From Bacteroidota bacterium (GTDB taxonomy: Bacteria > Bacteroidota > Bacteroidia > Sphingobacteriales > Sphingobacteriaceae), in contig JABDFZ010000014.1 of assembly GCA_013286325.1 (NCBI GenBank), positions 1 through 41,351 on the forward strand: DNA of 41,351 nucleotides, written 5' to 3'. A program made the translations under genes and the position numbers. The notes beneath the pieces are model-generated. The model was given only the letters and a program-made list of their open reading frames with translations, was not told the origin of the DNA and searched no databases. The first letter of the stretch is position 1. Each line of letters opens with the position of its first letter. Positions 34,777-41,351 of this stretch are shown here, one piece after another.

Positions 34777-34810
34777 AAAACCAAATTTCAGTATCAGGGT
34801 TTAATACTAT

Positions 34811-35863
34811 ATGCCAAAAAAACCACTGCTCGAATTTACCGACAAAGGGATTTACTGTGCCGAAGGGAAATTTTACATCGATCCGTGGAAACCGGTTGAT
34901 GATGCAGTGATAACCCATGCCCACGCTGACCATGCCTATTTGGGCCATAAACATTACCTGGCTCATCATCTCTCTCGAGAAGTTTTGCTATACCGTTTAG
35001 GAGAAATTCAATTGCAAACAGTTGAATATGGCGAAAAAGTAATGAAGAACGGTGTGCAGGTATCTCTTTTCCCAGCTGGCCATGTAATAGGTTCGGCACA
35101 GGTAAGAGTGGAACATAAAGGAGAAGTATGGGTGGTTTCGGGAGATTATAAAGTAGAAGATGATGGAATCTCAACGCCATTTGAATCTGTACGCTGCCAT
35201 CATTTTATATCGGAATGTACTTTCGGGATGCCGGTTTACCAATGGAAACCGCAGGCAGATATTTTTAATGATGTAAACAATTGGTGGCGCAGCAATGCAG
35301 AACATGGACTGGCTACTGTAATTGTAGGCTACTCATTAGGCAAAGCGCAACGTATATTGCAAAATCTTGATCTTTCCATCGGGAAGGTTTACACACATGG
35401 TGTAATTGAAAACACTAACGAGGCATTACGCCGAAATGGGGTAATTCTCAATCCTACAACGAGAATTACTACCGATACCTCAAAAGAAGAAGTCCGTAAG
35501 GGGATAATTCTCGCTCCCCCTTCATCAGTTGGCACACCCTGGATGCGAAGGTTTAACCCCTATAGCTTTGGTTATTGCTCTGGCTGGATGGCTATTCGCG
35601 GAGCAAAACGGCGCAGGGCTGCTGATCGGGGCTTTGTATTATCAGATCATGCAGATTGGGATGGGTTGGTAAGTGCAATTGATGCAACTGGCTGCGAAAC
35701 TGTTTATTTAACGCATGGTTATACCGCAGTTTTTAGCAGATACCTGAATGAGATTGGGTTTGATGCGCGTGAAGTCCATACGCTTTATGGAGATGACGAA
35801 GGGATAAATAGTGTGCCGGAAGAAGCGCCGGATGAACATAATAAAGCGGAGGTTAAATTATGA
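34811..35863 (+). CDS. ligase-associated DNA exonuclease (metallo-beta-lactamase fold)
   Basis: A 350-residue MBL/beta-CASP-type nuclease of the family encoded beside ATP-dependent DNA ligases, expected to process DNA ends in the cytoplasm. The metal-binding motif is THAHADH (about residues 36-42). Later ligands are likely the His in PAGHVIGSAQ, the Asp in VSGDYK and the His in LSDHADWDG. It overlaps the ligase start by four bases (ATGA), strong evidence for coupled translation and joint function. Confidence 0.93.
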   Translation: MPKKPLLEFTDKGIYCAEGKFYIDPWKPVDDAVITHAHADHAYLGHKHYLAHHLSREVLLYRLGEIQLQTVEYGEKVMKNGVQVSLFPAGHVIGSAQVRVEHKGEVWVVSGDYKVEDDGISTPFESVRCHHFISECTFGMPVYQWKPQADIFNDVNNWWRSNAEHGLATVIVGYSLGKAQRILQNLDLSIGKVYTHGVIENTNEALRRNGVILNPTTRITTDTSKEEVRKGIILAPPSSVGTPWMRRFNPYSFGYCSGWMAIRGAKRRRAADRGFVLSDHADWDGLVSAIDATGCETVYLTHGYTAVFSRYLNEIGFDAREVHTLYGDDEGINSVPEEAPDEHNKAEVKL

Positions 35864-37476
35864 AAGCCTTTGCACAATTATTCCTGTCATTAGATGAAAC
35901 TAACAAAACCAACGAAAAGGTTAAAGTTTTAAAAGATTACTTTAACAATGTGCCTGATACTGATAAAATGCACATGCTTGCCTTGTTTTCAGGGCGTAAA
36001 CCTAAAAGACAAATTAACTCAACGCTGGTACGCAACTGGGCTATTGAGGCATCCAATATTCCGGCCTGGTTATTTGAAGAAAGTTACCATGTAGTTGGAG
36101 ACCTTGCTGAAACTATGTCGCTTTTAATGCCGCAAAACAAGGGTAACAGCAATAAAACGTTAACCGAATGGATTGCCGAAATAAATGATTTAAATAATAA
36201 AACAGAAGAGGAAAAGAAGCTTTGGCTAATGGACTCATGGGCTATGCTTGATACCAGCGAACGATTTGTGTTTAACAAACTGCTTACCGGCGGCTTTAGG
36301 GTTGGAGTATCGCAAAGCCTGGTGATTAAGGCGCTGGCAGATATAACCGGAATTGAAGCCCCCACACTAACCCACAGGATTATGGGTAGCTGGATGCCCG
36401 AAACCTACACTTACGAACAACTAACCCAGGAGCAGGGTGCATCGGATGATATTTCACGCCCATATCCATTCTTCCTGGCATATCCTATACAGGAAACATC
36501 GGAAAAACAGAAATCCACAGATGAATTGAAATATGCCTTAGGCGATGAAGCTGAATGGCAGGCGGAATGGAAATGGGATGGCATCCGCGCGCAACTCATA
36601 AAGCGCGGAGGTAAGATCTTTATATGGAGCAGGGGAGAAGATTTGGCAACTGATAAATTCCCGGAACTGCATCCTTTTTTAAATGCATTGCCTGATGGTA
36701 CGGCGATTGACGGCGAACTGCTTAGTTTTCAAAACGGATTGCCTATGCCTTTCAATGTATTACAAACCCGTATAGGCCGTAAAAACCTGAATAAAAAGAT
36801 TTTGGAAGAAAGCCCGGTAGCAGTAATTGCCTATGATTGTCTTGAATTTGAGGGCGAGGATATAAGATATAAATCGCAATCGGAGCGCAGGGAGATATTG
36901 GAGGAGTTACAGGCAAATACACCTTTTCCTGAATTTTTCAGGCTTTCGGCGTTGATATCTTTTAATACCTGGGAAGAGCTGGGTAAGATAAGAGAACAAT
37001 CGCGTGTGATGATTGCCGAAGGTATTATGTTGAAACGTAAAAGTGCCACATACCAGGTTGGACGTAAGCGCGGCGACTGGTGGAAATGGAAGATAGACCC
37101 ACTCTCGGTTGATGCTGTAATGATCTACGCCCAAAAAGGACACGGCCGCCGTGCTGATTTGTATACCGATTATACATTTGCTGTATGGGATGGAGATAAA
37201 CTGGTCCCCTTTGCAAAAGCATACAGTGGCCTCACCGATGCCGAGATCAATAAGGTGGATTATTTTATTAAACACAATACCCTTGAAAAATTCGGCCCGG
37301 TACGTACAGTAAAACCAGAATTGGTTTTTGAGATAGGCTTTGAAGGGATCAATAAGTCAACCCGGCATAAATCGGGGATTGCTTTACGCTTTCCACGTAT
37401 TTTAAGATGGCGGCACGATAAGCCCAAAGAAGAAGCAGATACCATTGAGAGTTTGAGGGCATTATTAGGAGAATGA
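35860..37476 (+). CDS. ATP-dependent DNA ligase
   Basis: A 538-residue ATP-dependent ligase, separate from the essential NAD-dependent LigA of bacteria. The N-terminal DNA-binding domain (about 1-200) is followed by the adenylation domain with nucleophile Lys238 in EWKWDGIRAQ, motif III (AIDGELLSF), motif IV (EGIMLKR), motif V (WWKWK) and a C-terminal OB domain ending in RFPRILRWRHDK. It belongs to the ligase-exonuclease repair module found in many bacteria. That module often also includes an Lhr-like helicase and a PdeM-like phosphoesterase; neither follows here. Confidence 0.95.
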   Translation: MKAFAQLFLSLDETNKTNEKVKVLKDYFNNVPDTDKMHMLALFSGRKPKRQINSTLVRNWAIEASNIPAWLFEESYHVVGDLAETMSLLMPQNKGNSNKTLTEWIAEINDLNNKTEEEKKLWLMDSWAMLDTSERFVFNKLLTGGFRVGVSQSLVIKALADITGIEAPTLTHRIMGSWMPETYTYEQLTQEQGASDDISRPYPFFLAYPIQETSEKQKSTDELKYALGDEAEWQAEWKWDGIRAQLIKRGGKIFIWSRGEDLATDKFPELHPFLNALPDGTAIDGELLSFQNGLPMPFNVLQTRIGRKNLNKKILEESPVAVIAYDCLEFEGEDIRYKSQSERREILEELQANTPFPEFFRLSALISFNTWEELGKIREQSRVMIAEGIMLKRKSATYQVGRKRGDWWKWKIDPLSVDAVMIYAQKGHGRRADLYTDYTFAVWDGDKLVPFAKAYSGLTDAEINKVDYFIKHNTLEKFGPVRTVKPELVFEIGFEGINKSTRHKSGIALRFPRILRWRHDKPKEEADTIESLRALLGE

Positions 37477-37532
37477 TTGTTGATGAGTCTAATCTTTAGC
37501 TTAAGTGAGTCAATTAACAAAAAAGTGGGTTT

Positions 37533-37622
37533 ACATGGTTTACACAATTTATGGTTAACATGTGAATAAAAATCTGTTAATCAAATAATTATATTGATTT
37601 TTTGAAAAAAACATGGTTTACA
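37533..37622 (+). repeat. three ATGGTTWACA direct repeats in a gap
   Basis: ACATGGTTTACA occurs at 37533-37544 and again at 37611-37622, and ATGGTTAACATG lies at 37551-37562. All are in the 229-nt AT-rich gap between the ligase and the DUF1835 gene. They could be binding sites for a regulator. No open frame was found in the gap. Confidence 0.4.
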
Positions 37623-37672
37623 TTTTTTTGTGCAAACACCACTGAATAAACGTCAATTTATCGATAAAATAT

Positions 37673-37680
37673 TAGTTTTG
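37673..37680 (+). promoter_or_regulatory. candidate -7 element (TAGTTTTG)
   Basis: Perfect TAnnTTTG match ending 25 nt before ATG 37706 of the DUF1835 gene; the -33 region (about 37649-37655) is not a clear TTTG. Confidence 0.4.
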
Positions 37681-37705
37681 GTATTAATAATTTAACCTGA
37701 GAAAA

Positions 37706-38494
37706 ATGAGCATCCTCCATATCCTTAACGGCGACGCTACCCGGCATAGTTTTGAACAAACCGGACTTGATGGTGATATAATGGTTTGGCGCGAGGTTTT
37801 TTCGCAAGGCCCGCTGGAAGAAAATATTTCATCGGCTCATTTCTGGAGAGAACGGGAGGAATGGATTGGCGGAGGGTTTAATGAAACACCCGAAGGTTAT
37901 CAGCATAAAATGCTTGATGAACTTACCAAACTAAGTGAGCCATATAATGAAATCAACCTGTGGTTTGAGTTCGATCTGCACTGCCAGGCAAACCTGCTTG
38001 GTGTTATTGCTTATTTAGAACAAAAGACAGATCTTTCTGCTCCGGTTATCTATTTGATCTGCCCCGGCGATTTTCCGGGAAAGGACGATTTTAAAGGTAT
38101 GGGCGAATTAAACGGCGAAGAACTGGAATATTTATATGATAATATAAGAGTACAATTAAGTGCTGAGGATTTTGCTATTGCATCTGCAGCCTGGGATGTT
38201 TACGTAAGCAATAACCCTGAGAAATTAAGCGCTTATCTTGCAAATACCACCTTTTGGGGTAGTTTCCATCTATTAAAACCTGCATTACAAGCTCAGCTTA
38301 AACGTTTGCAGGTAAATGAAAATGGCTTGAACTATGTTGAGCAAAAGCTGGTGGATATTTATAACAACGGTGCTAAAACCCAAGGTGAAATCTATACCGC
38401 ATTCTGGAAAACTGAAAAGATATACGGAATGGGCGATATGGAAATTGATATTTATCTCAATAGGTTGCAGAAAAAAGGACTGATCAAATTATAA
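37706..38494 (+). CDS. DUF1835 domain-containing protein
   Basis: A 262-residue cytoplasmic protein. The opening ILHILNGDATRHSFEQTGLDGDIMVWREVFSQGP is the signature of DUF1835, a family of unknown function; a Trp- and Glu-rich segment and an FDLHCQANLLGVI helix follow. The C-terminal part looks like a winged-helix-type module (LVDIYNNGAKTQGEIYTAF, then IDIYLNRLQKKGLIKL). Nothing shows a catalytic site. It is 2 nt upstream of the SDR gene, so they share a transcript. Confidence 0.87.
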   Translation: MSILHILNGDATRHSFEQTGLDGDIMVWREVFSQGPLEENISSAHFWREREEWIGGGFNETPEGYQHKMLDELTKLSEPYNEINLWFEFDLHCQANLLGVIAYLEQKTDLSAPVIYLICPGDFPGKDDFKGMGELNGEELEYLYDNIRVQLSAEDFAIASAAWDVYVSNNPEKLSAYLANTTFWGSFHLLKPALQAQLKRLQVNENGLNYVEQKLVDIYNNGAKTQGEIYTAFWKTEKIYGMGDMEIDIYLNRLQKKGLIKL

Positions 38495-38496
38495 AT

Positions 38497-39246
38497 ATGG
38501 ATAAAACTTATCTCATTAGCGGTGCAGGCAGTGGAATTGGGCGCGCAATAGCGCAGAAATTAAGTAACGATGAATATACCTGCCTTTTACTTGGCCGTAA
38601 TGAAGCTGCTTTAAAGGAAACGCTAAATACACTTGAAACAAATAATCACCAGATTTTGCTTGCAGATATCCGGGATAAGGAAAGCCTTGCACTCGCAGCT
38701 GATCAAATAGATGATATTAAAATAGACGGATTGATTGCCAATTCCGGCGTCGGCGGCGAAAACCATTGGGGCGAGAATGACCGCTGGCACGATATTATTG
38801 AAACCAATTTAACCGGTACTTATAATTTTGTAAATACCTTTTTACCTGGTTTAAATAAAACATCAGGCGAAAAACATATCCTTATTACTTCCTCAGTTTT
38901 AGCAAGGTTGGGTGTTCCCAATTATTCGGCTTATTGCGCCTCAAAGGCAGGTCTGCTTGGCTTAATGCGTTCGTGGGCGGCGCAATATGCATCACAAAAT
39001 ATACTGGTAAATGCTATTTGTCCCGGTTGGGTTGACACAGATATGGCGCAAAGCGGCTTACAGGGCATTGCCGATGGTATTGGCGTAAGTAAACAGGAGT
39101 TTTATGAGATTGCTATGCAAAGCGTACCGTTGAGGCGTATGAGCCGGCCTGAAGAAATTGCTGATCTGGTTGCTTATTTGCTTAGCCAGGGTTCAATAAC
39201 CGGGCAGGCTATTGATATTAATTGTGGCTCGGTGATGAACAGTTAA
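38497..39246 (+). CDS. SDR family oxidoreductase
   Basis: A 249-residue short-chain dehydrogenase/reductase of the classical type. The dinucleotide motif is SGAGSGIGRA (Gly9, Gly13, Gly15). The ADIRD block places an Asp near the adenine. NSGVGG corresponds to the NNAG motif, the catalytic Ser is in ITSSVLARLG, and the YxxxK pair is YSAYCASK. ICPGWVDTDM and the GQAIDINCG C-terminus are typical of FabG-like members. The substrate is unknown. It ends 56 nt before the convergent dehydrogenase subunit, with a palindrome between. Confidence 0.92.
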   Translation: MDKTYLISGAGSGIGRAIAQKLSNDEYTCLLLGRNEAALKETLNTLETNNHQILLADIRDKESLALAADQIDDIKIDGLIANSGVGGENHWGENDRWHDIIETNLTGTYNFVNTFLPGLNKTSGEKHILITSSVLARLGVPNYSAYCASKAGLLGLMRSWAAQYASQNILVNAICPGWVDTDMAQSGLQGIADGIGVSKQEFYEIAMQSVPLRRMSRPEEIADLVAYLLSQGSITGQAIDINCGSVMNS

Positions 39247-39250
39247 TATA

Positions 39251-39289
39251 TTCAGACTTACGATGTTTTTAAAACTCCGTAAGTCTGAA
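39251..39289. repeat. inverted repeat between convergent genes, dispersed repeat copy 2
   Basis: TTCAGACTTACG (39251-39262) pairs perfectly with CGTAAGTCTGAA (39278-39289); the 15-nt middle also partly pairs (GTTTT with AAAAC). The sequence resembles the palindrome at 25308-25340 (both share AGA-Y-TTACG followed by GTTTT and AAAAC). Between convergent genes it may serve as a two-way terminator. Confidence 0.7.
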
Positions 39290-39302
39290 ATAATGTTGAG
39301 GC

Positions 39303-39950
39303 TTACCACTTATCGCCCCAGGGATCTTTTATATTATACTGCTTTAATACATCAGCAGGTACGCCATCCCATTTACCTGGGGAGTTGCCTACATAACCCA
39401 AATCTTCGATGCCGATTTTTGAAGTGAAAAAGCCAGATGCTGTTAAATCCCGCATGCGATTAAAGAATGATACACCTTGTGCCATTTCTGGCTTTGCCTT
39501 TTTAGGATAGGCTATTTCAGTTACCATTTCTGTTTGCTGGGCATTGCTGGCATCAACAAATGTTTTACCATAGCGGTTTAAACATTGCAGATCGAGCCAG
39601 CGCAGGCCACCACGCATAGGCGTTTGATGCTCGGGCATATCTTTTACAATAAACTCAATAAAAGCAGGTACTTTAGCATCTGATGCACTGCCGGAGCGCG
39701 CATCTTTTGGGATAATAATATCGCCAAGTACAGTAATGGTTGCCATTTCGTGATCGTTAAAAAACTTTTCGGCATTCAGTTTTTTCTCCCGTTCAATTTC
39801 AAAAGGCTGCCTGCCCGCCTCATCGGCAACGGCTGTTTTATCGGTATTATCTTCGGCTAATTTATTGTTGTTTGGCTTACAGGCTTCCAGCAACATTGTT
39901 GTTGAAAGTGTTCCTAAGCCTATGGCTTTGAGTGTGTCGCGTCTGTTCAT
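39303..39950 (-). CDS. gluconate 2-dehydrogenase subunit 3-like Tat-exported protein
   Basis: A 215-residue partner of GMC-type membrane dehydrogenases. The N-terminus MNRRDTLKAIGLG is a twin-arginine signal and LLEAC looks like a lipobox, suggesting a Tat-exported lipoprotein. Domain blocks such as TITVLGDIIIPKD, PAFIEFIVKDMP, RGGLRWLDLQCLNRYGK and FFNRMRDLTASGFFTSK match the subunit 3 family, which is needed for export or stability of the catalytic subunit. ATG 39950 is chosen because the longer frame to 40112 reads through the restored C-terminus of the GMC gene out of frame. It would follow the restored GMC stop by 22 nt. Confidence 0.9.
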   Translation of the reverse strand: MNRRDTLKAIGLGTLSTTMLLEACKPNNNKLAEDNTDKTAVADEAGRQPFEIEREKKLNAEKFFNDHEMATITVLGDIIIPKDARSGSASDAKVPAFIEFIVKDMPEHQTPMRGGLRWLDLQCLNRYGKTFVDASNAQQTEMVTEIAYPKKAKPEMAQGVSFFNRMRDLTASGFFTSKIGIEDLGYVGNSPGKWDGVPADVLKQYNIKDPWGDKW

Positions 39951-39972
39951 TTCGTTAGTATCAAATAACTGA

Positions 39973-41350
39973 TTAAACGTTTGTTTTTTTCTTTTGAGAT
40001 AGAATGTATTCTGCGGTACGCATTGACAGGGCCAGGATGGTCCAGGTAGCGTTTTTATCGCCTTGCTGCACAAACGGTGCGGCGTCAACCACAAATAAAT
40101 TCTTACAATCATGGGCCTGGCACCATTTGTTTAAGGCCGATTTTTTTAGGATCGTCGCCCATACGTACAGTACCTACTTCGTGGATGATCATACCCGGGG
40201 CCTCTAATCCGTAATTGGTTTCCTTGCCTTGCGGCGGTCCATAAATAGCGCCACCCATATTATGCATTATCTCCTGGAAGGTATCCTGCATGTGCTTGGC
40301 CTGTTGTATCTCATAATCGCTCCATTTATAACGGAAACGCAATACAGGTATACCGAATTTATCAACCACATCGGGGTCTATCTCGCAATAGTTATCAAAA
40401 CGTGCAATAGCAGTACCACGCCCGGCCATGCCAAAGCCTGTTCCGTAAAAACGGCGGTAATCATTTTTCAAGTCAGCACCAAAGCCACCGGCCTCTTTCA
40501 TTTTACCATCCTTGCCCGGCACCACACCATTTTGGTTTTGTATGCCGCCGCTAAAACCATACCCCGGCATGTGTAAGCCACCGCCAAATTCAATATGGTA
40601 TCCGCGCGGGAAATTCAGCTTCTTATTATCATAAACCCATGGGCCATAAATATGCACGCTGCCTACACCGTCTTCGTTATAACGTTTGCGGTCCATCAGT
40701 TCAGGTATCCATCCGCCTGCACTTGATCCTGTCGAATCATGCAGGTAATGACCTACAACACCGCTGCTGTTTGCCAATCCTGCCGGATGTTTGGACGATT
40801 TTGAATTAAGCAACAACCTGGCAGATTCTCCGGCGCTGGCGCCTAATATCACTATATTAGCTTTTACCTGGTATTCCTGCATGTCTTCTTTGCTGATGTA
40901 TGATACGCCGGTGGCCAAACCATTATCATCAGTAAGAACCTCACGTACCATTGCGTTAGCAATAACCTTTAAATTACCCGTTTTTATAGCCGGAATAACA
41001 AGGCACGATGAAGACGAAAAATCGCCATAAATTTTACAGCTGCGTCCGCATTGTCCGCAATAAAAACAAGCTCCGCGATCTTTATTCCCCGGTAAAGCTT
41101 CTGTTAATACCGAGCCACGGCCTGCAATAACCTTTACTCCCGCTTTGGCAGCTCCTTTTTTAATGTAAAGCTCATTTAAACGGGGTTTTGGCGGCGGAAG
41201 GAAAATCCCGTCAGGTTCGTTAGGTAAATTTTCAACCGTGCCGTAAACGCCTATCAGGCGGTCAACTTTATCATAATAAGGTTTAACCTCATCATATGTT
41301 ATTGGCCAGTCGTCAGTTAAGCCATCCAAATGGTGCCCTTTAAAATCATC
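39973..41350 (-). pseudogene. GMC family oxidoreductase, 5' end cut by window, frameshifted near 3' end
   Basis: FAD-dependent GMC oxidoreductase, the probable catalytic subunit for the neighbouring subunit 3. The N-terminal FAD-binding part is outside the window. Visible blocks: GRGSVLTEALPGNKDRGACFYCGQCGRSC, whose clustered cysteines are usual in this group, LGASAGESARLLLNS, and HEVGTVRMGDDP. After MGDDPKK the frame hits a stop at 40109. A run of seven A (plus-strand T at 40141-40147) precedes it; with one A less, the frame continues as NKWCQAHDCKNLFVVDAAPF, then the GMC terminal motif region, to a stop at 39973. This restores a normal C-terminus including the conserved His and Asn-type active-site region. 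Confidence 0.88.
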
Positions 41351-41351
41351 A

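Noticed and set aside
39951..40112. N-terminal extension of the subunit 3 protein
   Set aside because: This stretch is the real 3' end of the frameshifted GMC gene in another frame; the Tat signal starts at ATG 39950.
1..41351. tRNA, rRNA, integrase, transposase or phage genes
   Set aside because: None were recognised on reading the window; the gene content is ordinary chromosomal with dispersed non-coding palindromes only.

Overview
The window looks like a chromosomal segment of a Bacteroidota bacterium, most likely family Sphingobacteriaceae (Mucilaginibacter- or Pedobacter-like). The evidence is the AT-leaning composition, families typical of this group (DUF5687 ABC permease, DUF4407, a DUF6358-like small protein, the ligase-associated exonuclease with an ATP-dependent ligase), many secreted proteins with short MKK-type signal peptides ending in AQ, and several TAnnTTTG -7 promoter elements in front of genes. 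I see no phage, transposase, CRISPR array, rRNA or tRNA. The genus-level call is an inference.

Layout. 1-2685: 3' part of an acyl-CoA dehydrogenase, a TlpA-like thioredoxin-fold protein and an orphan Clp N-domain protein. 2710-9627: pepT, an outer-membrane beta-barrel protein, a YjbR/MmcQ protein, a secreted M14 peptidase overlapping a rhomboid protease, an unrecognised protein and a dipeptide epimerase. 9628-9852: a 108-bp palindromic repeat. 9853-12516: a leftward rhodanese / small membrane protein / prohibitin-like operon, divergent from a DUF4407 membrane protein. 12696-16526: operon of M61 peptidase, M28 peptidase and a membrane protein. 16546-19304: leftward DUF5687 permease, ABC ATPase and GNAT acetyltransferase. 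19403-22084: rarA, an AlkA-like glycosylase and a TruC-like pseudouridine synthase. 22220-24287: a secreted DUF4097-type solenoid protein, then an SRPBCC-marR operon with a probable operator in its promoter. 24321-25291: a PLC-like lipoprotein coupled to a 61-residue protein.

25388-31504 is the most coherent system: cyanophycin synthetase (cphA), divergent cyanophycinase (cphB), a plant-type isoaspartyl peptidase (iaaA) and an AdiC-like amino acid permease. Together they could make the Asp/Arg storage polymer, cut it to beta-Asp-Arg, split the dipeptide, and move the amino acids or a derived amine across the membrane.

31720-41351: a secreted TPR protein; a tail-specific protease (Prc/S41) whose reading frame is broken between its catalytic Ser and Lys codons; the ligase-associated exonuclease and ATP-dependent DNA ligase; a DUF1835 protein with an SDR; and a Tat-type gluconate 2-dehydrogenase subunit 3 downstream of a GMC oxidoreductase that is frameshifted at a run of seven A and cut by the window edge. 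Two indel-type frameshifts within about 6 kb could be sequencing errors or real lesions; sequence alone cannot decide. A recurring theme is peptide and protein turnover (PepT, M14, rhomboid, dipeptide epimerase, M61, M28, cyanophycinase, IaaA, Prc). Several dispersed palindromic repeats sit between genes.
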